Shown piece after piece: positions 1 to 8,362 of a stretch of DNA of 49,515 nucleotides (position 1 is its first letter; every line of letters begins with the position of its first letter). A model generated the notes under the pieces. That model was given only the letters and a program-made list of their open reading frames with translations. It was not told where the DNA came from and made no database searches. This DNA is from Spirochaetota bacterium (GTDB lineage: Bacteria; Spirochaetota; Spirochaetia; B11-G9). The DNA is taken from assembly GCA_024280415.1 (NCBI GenBank), contig JAJRQE010000222.1:1-49515 (forward strand), in the 5' to 3' direction. The translations under genes were made by a program, and so were the position numbers.

Positions 1-1310
1 GGGAGAAAAAAATCGGTAGTTTTCTGGAGTTTGATCCTGATCGCGTTTCCGGTATGGGTGATTCGAATGGGATTCTTGGAGGAATTCCCTTTGGTGTAAA
101 GGATAATTTTGCAGTTGAGGGTTTTAATGTTACCTGCGGATCTAAGATTCTTGAGGGGGTTGATGCTCCCTATACTGCTACATCAGTTACCAGGCTTCAG
201 GATGCAGGTGCTGTTGTTGCAGGCAAGACTAATCTCGATGCTTTTGGTATGGGTTCTTCGACTGATAATTCTGCTTTGAAGGTTACAAATAATCCCTGGG
301 ACTTGGCCCGTGTTGCCGGTGGTTCCAGTGGGGGGAGTGCTGCCGCTGTTGCTGCAGGAATTGTTCCCTTTGCTCTTGGTTCCGATACCGGGGGATCTGT
401 CCGTCAGCCTGCTTCTTTCTGCGGTGTCTACGGTTTGAAACCTAGCTATGGGGTTGTTTCCAGGTATGGTCTTACGGCCTATGCTTCCTCTTTGGATGTT
501 GTGGGTGTTATTTCCAGGACTCCGGGAATGGCAAGGGATGTTTTTAATATCATGAAAGGTCAGGATATAAGGGATAATACCTCTGTCAGGCATCCCGGGA
601 GTTCCAACAGGGGCGAAGTTAAGACTGTTGGTGTTTTAAGGGTAGGCAATGGTTCTCTTAGTAATGAAGTTGAACGGTCTTATTCTGGTTCCCGGGAAAG
701 ACTGAAAAATCTGGGGTATACTCTTATTGATATTGATATTCCCTCTATGGAGTATGTTGTTCCGGTGTACTACACTATTGCCACTGCAGAAGCAAGTGCC
801 AATCTTGCCCGGTTTAACGGTTTAAGGTATGGTTACAGGTCTGAAAAGGGTAATGATCCCGGGGAACTTATGCAGAGTTCGAGGGATGAGGGTTTTGGCG
901 ATGAGGTTAAGCTTCGTATTCTCCTTGGTACCTATGTTCTCAGATCCGGATTTCAGGATCAGTACTATCACAGGGCTCAGAAGATACGTACTGCCATTCG
1001 AAACGAGTTTAATTCTCTTTTCAAGACTGTTGATCTTGTAATGATGCCTGTTTTTCCCACTCAGGCTTTTAAGCATGGCTCCGCAGATCTGGATCCCTTC
1101 CAGCAGAAGGTTGCCGACAGGTATACCTGTGCTGCAAATTTAACAGGGCTTCCTGCTTTTGCGGTTCCCAGGGGTGTGGAGAATGGTCTTCCTGTAGGGG
1201 TTCAGTTTATTGCACCTTCCTTTGAGGAGGATAGACTTTTTAATATTGCAGAGGTACTTGAGACAGAATTTTCCGCTCCTGAACCTGATGGGTTCAGGGA
1301 TTGGAGTTAA
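1..1310 (+). CDS. gatA: Glutamyl-tRNA(Gln)/aspartyl-tRNA(Asn) amidotransferase subunit A (5'-truncated by window edge)
   Basis: Amidase-signature subunit of GatCAB, which makes ammonia from glutamine to convert mischarged Glu-tRNA(Gln) and/or Asp-tRNA(Asn). The reading frame is open from base 3 and continues off the left edge, so the ATG at 54 is internal. Counting from that ATG, the catalytic Lys-cisSer-Ser triad is visible: Lys16 in GVKDNF, Ser91 in GGSSGGS, and nucleophile Ser115 in DTGGSVRQPA. The spacing equals that of characterised GatA proteins, so about 45 N-terminal residues lie outside the window. The C-terminal part (NLTGLPAFAVP, GVQFIAP) is normal. gatB follows after a few bases, so the two are co-transcribed; gatC is not in view. 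Identification is secure. Confidence 0.97.
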   Translation, partial: EKKIGSFLEFDPDRVSGMGDSNGILGGIPFGVKDNFAVEGFNVTCGSKILEGVDAPYTATSVTRLQDAGAVVAGKTNLDAFGMGSSTDNSALKVTNNPWDLARVAGGSSGGSAAAVAAGIVPFALGSDTGGSVRQPASFCGVYGLKPSYGVVSRYGLTAYASSLDVVGVISRTPGMARDVFNIMKGQDIRDNTSVRHPGSSNRGEVKTVGVLRVGNGSLSNEVERSYSGSRERLKNLGYTLIDIDIPSMEYVVPVYYTIATAEASANLARFNGLRYGYRSEKGNDPGELMQSSRDEGFGDEVKLRILLGTYVLRSGFQDQYYHRAQKIRTAIRNEFNSLFKTVDLVMMPVFPTQAFKHGSADLDPFQQKVADRYTCAANLTGLPAFAVPRGVENGLPVGVQFIAPSFEEDRLFNIAEVLETEFSAPEPDGFRDWS

Positions 1311-1325
1311 GTTTTGGCAGGATCT

Positions 1326-2792
1326 ATGAAAAATAATAAATATCAGACTTTTATTGGCCTTGAGGTTCATATCCACCTTCTTACAGAATCCAAGGTTTTC
1401 TGCGGCTGTCCGAATGTTTTCGGGAGTGAGCCGAACATAAATGTGTGTCCTGTTTGTATGGGGTATCCGGGTGTTCTCCCCTCTCTCAATGGAGAGGCTG
1501 TGAGAAAGGCTTATCAGGTTGCGATGGCTTTAAACTGCCATCTTAATGAAAAGGCTGTCTTTGAGAGAAAGAACTATTTCTACCCTGATATGCCCAAGAA
1601 CTATCAGATAAGTCAGTTCGAATTTCCCTTTGGAATTAATGGTTATTTTGAGCTTGAGTTGGCAGATGGGAGTAGAAGAAAGATCCGTATTCATGATGTC
1701 CATCTGGAAGAGGATGCCGGAAAGATGATCCATGAGGGGAGTCGTTCCAAACTGGACTACAACAGAGCCGGTACTCCTCTTTTAGAGATTGTTACTGAAC
1801 CGGATCTTGTTACAGGTGATGAAGCGGAAGCTTTCGTACAGCAGTTTAGGCAGTTAGTTCGCTATCTGGGTGTTACTGACGGCAACATGGAAGAGGGAAG
1901 TCTCCGGTGTGATGCCAATGTTTCCATAAACGAGTATGGGAAGGGTCTTGGAACCACAACCGAGGTTAAGAACCTTAATTCTTCGAAATTTGTGAAAAAG
2001 GCACTGGAATATGAGATTAAGCGTCAGTCAAAGGTTATAAACTCCGGAGATAAGATTATACAGGAGACCCGTCTATGGGATGAAGCCAAATCGAGAACAA
2101 GTTCCATGAGAACCAAGGAGTCTTCCAACGATTACCGCTACTTCCCTGAACCTGATCTTCCTCCATACAGACCTGGTGCTGATTTTCTGGAAGATATAAA
2201 GGCTTCACTGATTGAATTCCCCGGGGTCAGAAAGAACCGGATTATCCGGGAATACGGCTTAAATGAACAGCAGTCTCTTTTTGTTACCTCCGAAAAGAGT
2301 ATGGCAGATTTTTTTGAACACACTGTTTCTCTTAAGGGCGGTTCGGACGGTGTGGATAAGGATTTTGCCGGAATGGTTTCCTCCTGGTTAGGTGGAAATA
2401 TCCGGAAAATAGTCAACGATTCGGGGATTCCTCTCGAAAACTCTTATCTGACTCCCCAGGTGGTGTTTTCTGTTCTTGAGATGATTGAGAAAGATGAGAT
2501 TAGTGCGGGTATCGGAAAAAAGATAATTGGTATAATATTCAGGGACGGAGGGGTTCCGACTGATATTGTAAGGGATCTGGGGATGGATCAGATATCAGAT
2601 AAAGGAGAAATTAAAAAAATAGTTTCTGGTATAGTAGATGCTAATCCTAAGGTGGTTGATTCAATTAGGAATGGTGCAGATAAACAGATAGGTTTCTTAA
2701 TGGGTCAGGTTATGAAGGCAACTTCAGGTAAAGCAAACCCTGGAATAACTCAAAAACTAATACGCGAAAAAATTTTTGAAGAGCCGAAATAA
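1326..2792 (+). CDS. gatB: Glutamyl-tRNA(Gln)/aspartyl-tRNA(Asn) amidotransferase subunit B
   Basis: Kinase-like subunit of GatCAB that activates the misacylated tRNA by phosphorylation before amidation. It shows the N-terminal signature GLEVHIHL, a Cys cluster (CGC...CPVC) expected for the bacterial zinc site, KNYFYPDMPKNYQISQFE, RAGTPLLEIVTEPD, and a C-terminal GatB/YqeY helical domain ending in KANPGITQKLI. Length of 488-492 residues is close to the family norm. The start is uncertain: an ATG at 1326 has AGGA only 3 bases upstream, whereas a TTG at 1314 lies 7 bases after GGAG (1303-1306) and would add four residues. The gene sits 3-15 bases after gatA and 66 bases before aspS, so one operon is likely. 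Confidence 0.96.
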   Translation: MKNNKYQTFIGLEVHIHLLTESKVFCGCPNVFGSEPNINVCPVCMGYPGVLPSLNGEAVRKAYQVAMALNCHLNEKAVFERKNYFYPDMPKNYQISQFEFPFGINGYFELELADGSRRKIRIHDVHLEEDAGKMIHEGSRSKLDYNRAGTPLLEIVTEPDLVTGDEAEAFVQQFRQLVRYLGVTDGNMEEGSLRCDANVSINEYGKGLGTTTEVKNLNSSKFVKKALEYEIKRQSKVINSGDKIIQETRLWDEAKSRTSSMRTKESSNDYRYFPEPDLPPYRPGADFLEDIKASLIEFPGVRKNRIIREYGLNEQQSLFVTSEKSMADFFEHTVSLKGGSDGVDKDFAGMVSSWLGGNIRKIVNDSGIPLENSYLTPQVVFSVLEMIEKDEISAGIGKKIIGIIFRDGGVPTDIVRDLGMDQISDKGEIKKIVSGIVDANPKVVDSIRNGADKQIGFLMGQVMKATSGKANPGITQKLIREKIFEEPK

Positions 2793-2805
2793 AGCTGGTA
2801 TAAAG

Positions 2806-2841
2806 CCGGACATAAGTCCGGAAGTAGGCCTGATAGAGGCC
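2806..2841 (+). other. Two tandem mini-hairpins between gatB and aspS
   Basis: CCGGAC-ATAA-GTCCGG (2806-2821) is a perfect 6-bp stem with a 4-base loop. Five bases later, GGCCT-GATAG-AGGCC (2827-2841) is a perfect 5-bp stem. Neither is followed by a T run, so they are unlikely to be terminators. They could be RNA processing or stability elements, or tune aspS translation, since the aspS Shine-Dalgarno AAAGGA begins about 5 bases downstream. Confidence 0.5.
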
Positions 2842-2858
2842 AATTAAAGGACAAGCAA

Positions 2859-4634
2859 GTGAAAATAAAAAGAACGCACAATTGCGGTGAGTTAAGAAAA
2901 GAACATAAAGATGAGTCCATTGCATTGAACGGCTGGGTGGAAAACTATCGCGATTACGGCGGTGTTACCTTTATCGATTTAACCGATAGATGGGGATTAA
3001 CCCAGATTGTTTTTGATCCGTCTATTTCAGGGGAAGTTCATAAGATAGCCCAGTCTCTTAGGAGTCAGGATGTTATCGCAGTTAGTGGCAAGGTAACTTC
3101 CCGTCCTGAAGGGATGGCGAATGATAAGCTCGATACAGGTGAAATTGAGGTTTACGTTACCGAACTTGAGGTTTTAAATAAATCCAAAACACCTCCATTT
3201 GATATTCACCATGCAGAGGATGTAAATCAGGAGGCAAGGCTCAAATACAGATTCCTGGATCTTAGAGGGCATCACCTTCAGCAGAATATGATTTTCAGAA
3301 GCAGGGTTACTAATATTATCCGAAATTTTTTTATAAACAACGAATTTGTGGAGATTGAAACTCCAATTCTTACAAAGGCTACCCCCGAAGGAGCCAGGGA
3401 CTATCTTGTTCCCAGCCGTGTTAACGAAGGTAAGTTTTTTGCACTGCCTCAGAGTCCTCAGCTTTTTAAACAATCCCTGATGATTTCAGGTTTTGACAGA
3501 TACTTTCAGATTGCAAGATGTTTTCGTGATGAGGATCTTCGTGCAGACCGGCAGCCTGAGTTTACCCAGGTAGATCTCGAGATGGCTTTTGTTGATCAGG
3601 ATGACGTTATGGCTGTTATTGAGAATCTCTTTGAGGTTCTCTTTAAAGAGGTTTTTAACAAGGATTTAAAACTCCCTCTTCCGCGAATGACCTATGATCA
3701 GGCAATGCTGGAATACGGTAAGGATGCACCTGACCTCCGCTTTGGTCTTAAGATTGTGGAACTTTCCGATGTTTTTAAAGATTCCGGGTTTGGTGTTTTT
3801 GCAAATGCCATAGCAGACGGTGGTTTTGTAAGGGCTATTAATATTAAAAATGGTGTTGATTCTCTTTCCAGAAAAGATCTGGATGAGATGACTCCTTTTG
3901 TCAAAACCTACAGGGCAAAGGGTGCCGCATGGATTAAGGTTAATGAAGATGGTCCCCAGTCTCCTATTGTCAAGTTTTTTAAGGGTGGGGAGATTGAAGC
4001 TCTCTATGAAAAGATGGGAGCAGAAACAGGTGATGTCCTTGTTTTTATTGCAGATAAAGAATCGGTTGTATGTCAGAGTCTTGGTGCTCTCCGTCTCCAT
4101 TTTGCGAAGAAACTTAACCTGATTGATGAGAATGAACTCAATCTTTCATGGGTTGTGGACTTCCCTATGTTTGAGAAGGATTCCGATGGAAATCCAACCC
4201 CAACACATCACCCCTTTACAGCTCCTAAACCGGAAGATGTCGACAAGCTGGACGAGGATGTTTTTGCAGTTAAATCCAATGCCTACGATATAATTCTAAA
4301 CGGTTCGGAAGCAGGTGGTGGTTCTGTAAGAATTCACGACAATGAGATGCAGCAGAAAATATTTTCCCTTCTGGGTATTGATGAAGAGGAGGCAAGGGAG
4401 AAATTCGGATTCCTCCTGGAGGCTCTTCAGTATGGTGCACCTCCCCATGGAGGTCTTGCCCTTGGTCTGGACAGGATTATAATGCTTTTTCTTAAAGCAG
4501 AGTCTATTCGGGAAGTTATTGCTTTTCCAAAGACCCAGAAAGCAACATGCCTCATGACAGATGCTCCTGGAGACGTATCTGCAGAACAGCTGGAAGAGCT
4601 CTGTATTGAGTCAACAGTCGAACTGGAAGATTAA
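2859..4634 (+). CDS. aspS: Aspartyl-tRNA synthetase (bacterial type)
   Basis: Class II synthetase charging tRNA(Asp). Domain order is bacterial: OB-fold anticodon-binding domain (about 1-110), motif 1 region (IETPILTKATPEGARDYL), motif 2 (FRDEDLRADRQPEFTQVD), the bacterial GAD insertion (about 290-430), and motif 3 (GLDRIIMLF). The 591-residue length is typical. The start is GTG at 2859 with AAAGGA 8 bases upstream. Because it lies in line with gatA-gatB, the enzyme may be non-discriminating and also make Asp-tRNA(Asn) for GatCAB. That is inference from context; no discriminating residue was assigned. Confidence 0.97.
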   Translation: MKIKRTHNCGELRKEHKDESIALNGWVENYRDYGGVTFIDLTDRWGLTQIVFDPSISGEVHKIAQSLRSQDVIAVSGKVTSRPEGMANDKLDTGEIEVYVTELEVLNKSKTPPFDIHHAEDVNQEARLKYRFLDLRGHHLQQNMIFRSRVTNIIRNFFINNEFVEIETPILTKATPEGARDYLVPSRVNEGKFFALPQSPQLFKQSLMISGFDRYFQIARCFRDEDLRADRQPEFTQVDLEMAFVDQDDVMAVIENLFEVLFKEVFNKDLKLPLPRMTYDQAMLEYGKDAPDLRFGLKIVELSDVFKDSGFGVFANAIADGGFVRAINIKNGVDSLSRKDLDEMTPFVKTYRAKGAAWIKVNEDGPQSPIVKFFKGGEIEALYEKMGAETGDVLVFIADKESVVCQSLGALRLHFAKKLNLIDENELNLSWVVDFPMFEKDSDGNPTPTHHPFTAPKPEDVDKLDEDVFAVKSNAYDIILNGSEAGGGSVRIHDNEMQQKIFSLLGIDEEEAREKFGFLLEALQYGAPPHGGLALGLDRIIMLFLKAESIREVIAFPKTQKATCLMTDAPGDVSAEQLEELCIESTVELED

Positions 4635-4646
4635 TTAAAGGTATTT

Positions 4647-5960
4647 ATGACAGATATACTGCTGATTTTTATAGCTTTTCTTATGCTGCTTAATATTATT
4701 ATTACCATTTTTAAGAAGGGGAAGGTGGATCTCCGTTACCAGCTGAAGGAGCTGGAGACAGGTGTTTCCAGGTTCGATGCTGTTCTGGATAAAAGCGGCA
4801 GGGAATTTCGTGAAGAGTTCCGTCTTAACAGGGAGGAGAGCGGCAGGCACTCCTTTAAGAGCAGGGAGGAACTGGCAAATTCCCTACGTTCTTTCGAGGA
4901 GAAATTTAAGGTCTATACAGCAGATCTCAGCCGTCAGCAGGCGGAAATTAGTAGGCTCTCAATGGAGAGAATCGCAGAGATTAAAAATTCCATAAATACC
5001 CATCTCAGAGATATAAGGGAAGACAACAACAGGCAGATTACCGAAATGAGGAAGACTGTGGACGAGAAACTTCAGTCCACCCTTGAAAAACGGATTGGTG
5101 AATCCTTTAAACTGGTAAGTGACCGTCTGGAGCTGGTTCATAAGGGGCTGGGGGAGATGCAGAATATCGCCACAGGGGTGGGAGATCTAAAGAAGGTTCT
5201 TTCCAATGTTAAGACCAGGGGTGTTCTTGGTGAATATCAGCTGGGAAATATTCTGGAGGAGATTCTTGCTCCCGGACAGTATGGTAAAAATGTTGCCACA
5301 AAGAAGGGGAGCCAGGCCAATGTTGAGTATGCAGTAAAACTTCCGGGTCAGGATATTCATAATGAGATCTGGATGCCCATAGATTCCAAGTTCCCGATAG
5401 AAAACTATCACAGACTTTTGGATGCATACGAAACGGGGGATAAACCTGCAATTGAAACAGCCCAGAAGATTCTTACCAAAACTGTTGAGAGTTTTGCAAA
5501 GGATATTCACAATAAGTATATCGATCCTCCCCATACAACTGATTTTGCAATTATGTTTCTCCCTGTGGAGAGTCTCTATGGGGAGATTTTACGTCATCCC
5601 GGACTCTTTGAAACTCTACAGAAGAAGTATAAAATTACAATTACCGGTCCTACAACTCTTTCCGCTTTGCTGAACAGTCTCCAGATGGGTTTCCGGACCC
5701 TGGCGGTACAGAAGAAGAGCAGTGAGGTGTGGAAGGTTCTGGAAGCGGTAAAAACCGAGTTCGGGAAATTTGAGGAACAGCTGGATACTGTTTACAGTCA
5801 TCTTAACAAGGCAAGTAATTCTCTGGGTCTATTAAAGACGACAAGAACCAATGTTATGCTTCGTAAATTAAAGGATGTTGGAACTCTTACTGGTAATGAT
5901 TCAAAATCAGTTCTTGAGATTGACACTCCTGAAGATGACCCCCTGAAAGAGATGCTGTAA
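4647..5960 (+). CDS. rmuC: RmuC-family DNA recombination protein
   Basis: 437-residue RmuC homologue, a family linked to limiting DNA rearrangements, with a PD-(D/E)XK-like nuclease core. It has an N-terminal membrane segment (about residues 3-23), a long coiled coil (about 30-190, rich in Glu/Arg/Lys), then the conserved core with GVLGEYQLGNILEEILAPGQY, WMPIDSKFPIENY and FLPVESLYGEILR. The start ATG lies 12 bases after aspS with AAAGG upstream, so it belongs to the same operon. Assignment rests on the conserved core and the typical architecture. Confidence 0.93.
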   Translation: MTDILLIFIAFLMLLNIIITIFKKGKVDLRYQLKELETGVSRFDAVLDKSGREFREEFRLNREESGRHSFKSREELANSLRSFEEKFKVYTADLSRQQAEISRLSMERIAEIKNSINTHLRDIREDNNRQITEMRKTVDEKLQSTLEKRIGESFKLVSDRLELVHKGLGEMQNIATGVGDLKKVLSNVKTRGVLGEYQLGNILEEILAPGQYGKNVATKKGSQANVEYAVKLPGQDIHNEIWMPIDSKFPIENYHRLLDAYETGDKPAIETAQKILTKTVESFAKDIHNKYIDPPHTTDFAIMFLPVESLYGEILRHPGLFETLQKKYKITITGPTTLSALLNSLQMGFRTLAVQKKSSEVWKVLEAVKTEFGKFEEQLDTVYSHLNKASNSLGLLKTTRTNVMLRKLKDVGTLTGNDSKSVLEIDTPEDDPLKEML

Positions 5961-6044
5961 CATTATTGCTTTTTCTATTGATGAGAAGCTCCACAGAGAC
6001 AGGTTGAAGCAGATTGGTCTGGGATCGGTGTCTGTTTAAAAAAG

Positions 6045-6431
6045 CTATTTAACATCCATATATTTAACAGGAAGAAGTCTGTGGCCTATCATATCAACTG
6101 CAGCCCCGCACTGTTCCAGTGTTATATATCCCAGGAGTGGTTCGTACTCCCCATTGTCAGGTTCCATATCCAGAAAAAGAATTTCATTATAAATTGACCG
6201 GAAACCCTCAATTTTTATTTTCACAGGGCCGCAGATCAATCCTTTTACAATAGATTGTGTTGCAGTCTGAAGTTCTATGGTTTCTTCGGTGCTGAAAGTC
6301 CCAAAACGGCTTTTCCATGCTGACGGCAGGGTAATATAGCTGGCACCTGTATCCACCAGAGCATCTATCTTTACTTTTTTATCCGGTTCAAAAATGTTTT
6401 GAATATCTATTGTGACAACAATTCTTCCCAT
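6045..6431 (-). CDS. Retropepsin-like (clan AA) aspartic protease-family protein
   Basis: 128-residue single-domain protein with the aspartic-protease motif ALVDTGASYITLP near residue 25 and a later GxLGYITLE-like hydrophobic strand (PLLGYITLEQCG), as in retroviral-type, dimeric bacterial aspartyl proteases. There is no signal peptide or membrane segment. The start at 6431 is chosen because GAGGTGG lies 5 bases upstream. An in-frame ATG 21 bases earlier has no ribosome site and seems to fall near a promoter (TTGCCT, 16 bases, TATGCT). It stands alone and converges on rmuC. Substrate unknown; whether it is proteolytically active was not established. Confidence 0.75.
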   Translation of the reverse strand: MGRIVVTIDIQNIFEPDKKVKIDALVDTGASYITLPSAWKSRFGTFSTEETIELQTATQSIVKGLICGPVKIKIEGFRSIYNEILFLDMEPDNGEYEPLLGYITLEQCGAAVDMIGHRLLPVKYMDVK

Positions 6432-6546
6432 GTAATCCACCTCGTTATCCATTACACTATAGCATAATAATGATATGTATAAAGGCAAAAGAATCGAATT
6501 CTCACTCGCTTCTCTTGATTAAGCGTTAGTTTCTTTTAAAAAAAAA

Positions 6547-7560
6547 CTACCCTATAAATTCATTCCCAACCTTTCTGGCTCTCTCTGCCTTATCAAGATC
6601 AATACCAAGTTCAATACCTGTTTCCACAAGGATATTCCACCCTGCGGCAAGTTCAATATAGTTTTGAAAATAGCCTGCTTCGGGAATCTTAATTGTTGGA
6701 AATATAGTTTCCTTTGAAGATATTGCAATAATATTCAGTCCGACACCATCAATAAGGCATTCTTTAAACTTTTCCTCTTCATCTTCGAAGGGATTGATAA
6801 TTATTACAACATCATTTTTATCCATTACCTCTTCTATTCCATGTACTCCGTAGGTACCTTCCAGAAAATCTGATTTTTTATGGGTTATCTCATTTGTTTT
6901 AAGGGTAAGTTCCTCTGCGACACCGTCGTTTCTCCCTGCAAAATAGATTGTCCCAGCATTGGCAATAAGATTGATAAGATACTGATCTATTGTTAATTCC
7001 AGTGCCTCTCTTACTGCTTTTCCAGCTTTGTCTAAACCTTCAATCTCATTTCCCTGATAGGATGAAAAAAGAGCATCATAAAAAAGAGACTGCTCCACAA
7101 CACTTTTGGTTGCTGCCACTGCATTTTCTTTTCCGCAGGTCAGTACCTTTGTTTTTGTGGCGAGTTTTTCCAGAGGGGTGTTTTTATTTGCGCAAATACC
7201 ATAAATTTTATCATTACCCTGTTTTTTCAGGGAGGAGAAGAGTTGGATAAGTTCCTTTGTTTTTCCTGAATTTGATGCACCGAAAACGACAGAGTTTTTT
7301 AAATTGTATTCCAGAGCCTGAGTTCCCCCGTCTGTGTAGACAGCAAGATCTGTTCCCTCTTTCTGAAGATTGTAGAGAGCTCGTTTGGCTGGAAGGATTC
7401 TGCTGCTCCCCTCTCCTGTTAAAAAAATATTATCATTTTCTGATAGAGCTTTAACAAATTCTGAAACTGCGTTTGTATCATAACTTGATATAACGCCAGC
7501 AGTTTCCAGCATCTCTTTGCATAGTGAAAATTTTGAATATTTTTCATAGTTAAGATTCAT
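6547..7560 (-). CDS. SIS-domain sugar-phosphate isomerase/deaminase-like protein
   Basis: 337-residue protein with two SIS (sugar isomerase) folds, like the AgaS/FrlB/GlmS-isomerase group that acts on phosphorylated amino or aminated sugars. Visible motifs are FLTGEGSSRILPAKRAL (first phosphosugar-binding strand-loop), VFGASNSGKTKELIQL and ENAVAATKSVVEQSLF (first SIS), and IYFAGRNDGVAEELTLK with EGTYGVHGIEEVM (second SIS). The ribosome site AGGAG is 7 bases upstream. Its first 11 bases overlap the deacetylase gene, making it the last gene of a three-gene operon. Expected role: isomerising or deaminating an amino-sugar phosphate to feed the phosphofructokinase. The exact substrate cannot be read from sequence. 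Confidence 0.85.
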   Translation of the reverse strand: MNLNYEKYSKFSLCKEMLETAGVISSYDTNAVSEFVKALSENDNIFLTGEGSSRILPAKRALYNLQKEGTDLAVYTDGGTQALEYNLKNSVVFGASNSGKTKELIQLFSSLKKQGNDKIYGICANKNTPLEKLATKTKVLTCGKENAVAATKSVVEQSLFYDALFSSYQGNEIEGLDKAGKAVREALELTIDQYLINLIANAGTIYFAGRNDGVAEELTLKTNEITHKKSDFLEGTYGVHGIEEVMDKNDVVIIINPFEDEEEKFKECLIDGVGLNIIAISSKETIFPTIKIPEAGYFQNYIELAAGWNILVETGIELGIDLDKAERARKVGNEFIG

Positions 7561-8362
7561 TTTTTATCTCCTTTGCTTGCATAGCCGAGCAGGGACGAAG
7601 TCCCGACAGGCTGAATCCTTTTAATTTTTCCTGAATTAATGGCTCCGGATAAAAACCTGCCCCTTTATTTTGCCAGTATGCTTCTGCATATTTTACCCCG
7701 GCCATTTTCCCTGTTTTTAGATCTGTTTCTCTCATGTCACCAAAAAAATCTGTAATGTTGAACATCAGTTCCATTACAGCTTTCTGGGATTCATGACATC
7801 CAAGCATCTCCTTTTTTATATTGAATTTTGTTGTCACATCTATAAAAAAATCAGGATCAGGAATTTTGCCTCCCATATTGTTACGGAATCCAAAGGGTGC
7901 AGAGTAGTAGAGGAGAGGGGTAAGGTCTGTTGGTTTCTCCTTCGAAGGGATGTTTGGGAGGGTGGAAACAATAGCTGCTGCTTCCACAATGGTTGAAGTT
8001 GCTCTGTGATCGGGATGGTAATCAAAGGGGAGGTGAGTAATAATTATACCTGCATTAACCCTTCTTATTAGTGAAGTTACTTTAATTCTGATTTCAGAAT
8101 TATCAAACAGGTATCCGTCTCTTTCGTCAAGGCAGTAGTACTCTGCATCAAGAATTTCTGCAGCCCTGGAAGCTTCTTTTTTTCTGGTTGCAGCTGTTCT
8201 TTTTTCATCTTCGGCAACGCCTCCCATTCCTCCGTTGGTCATGGTTGCAATAACAATTTTAAATCCTCTTTCTCTGAGCAGTGACAGGGTTCCTGAACAA
8301 AAGATCTCAGTATCATCCGGATGTGCCTGAATTGTAAGGACTGTTTTATTAAATTCTTTCAT
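7550..8362 (-). CDS. PIG-L/LmbE-family N-acetylglucosaminyl deacetylase
   Basis: 270-residue zinc-dependent deacetylase of the PIG-L/LmbE family (MshB, BshB, DIG deacetylases). The metal motif AHPDD (residues 13-17) and the downstream HLPFDYHPDHRATS, which supplies further metal and catalytic histidines, are intact. GGAG lies 7 bases before the ATG. The gene overlaps the phosphofructokinase gene by 4 bases and the SIS gene by 11, so translation is probably coupled. With these partners, deacetylation of an N-acetylated sugar or glycoside in a catabolic route is more likely than thiol biosynthesis; that is inference. Confidence 0.9.
   Translation of the reverse strand: MKEFNKTVLTIQAHPDDTEIFCSGTLSLLRERGFKIVIATMTNGGMGGVAEDEKRTAATRKKEASRAAEILDAEYYCLDERDGYLFDNSEIRIKVTSLIRRVNAGIIITHLPFDYHPDHRATSTIVEAAAIVSTLPNIPSKEKPTDLTPLLYYSAPFGFRNNMGGKIPDPDFFIDVTTKFNIKKEMLGCHESQKAVMELMFNITDFFGDMRETDLKTGKMAGVKYAEAYWQNKGAGFYPEPLIQEKLKGFSLSGLRPCSAMQAKEIKNES

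Noticed and set aside
183-593. 136-codon minus-strand frame inside gatA
   Set aside because: Composition is that of the reverse complement of gatA and no motif is present.
3666-4100. 144-codon minus-strand frame inside aspS
   Set aside because: Opposite-strand shadow of a clearly conserved synthetase, with no domain or start signal of its own.
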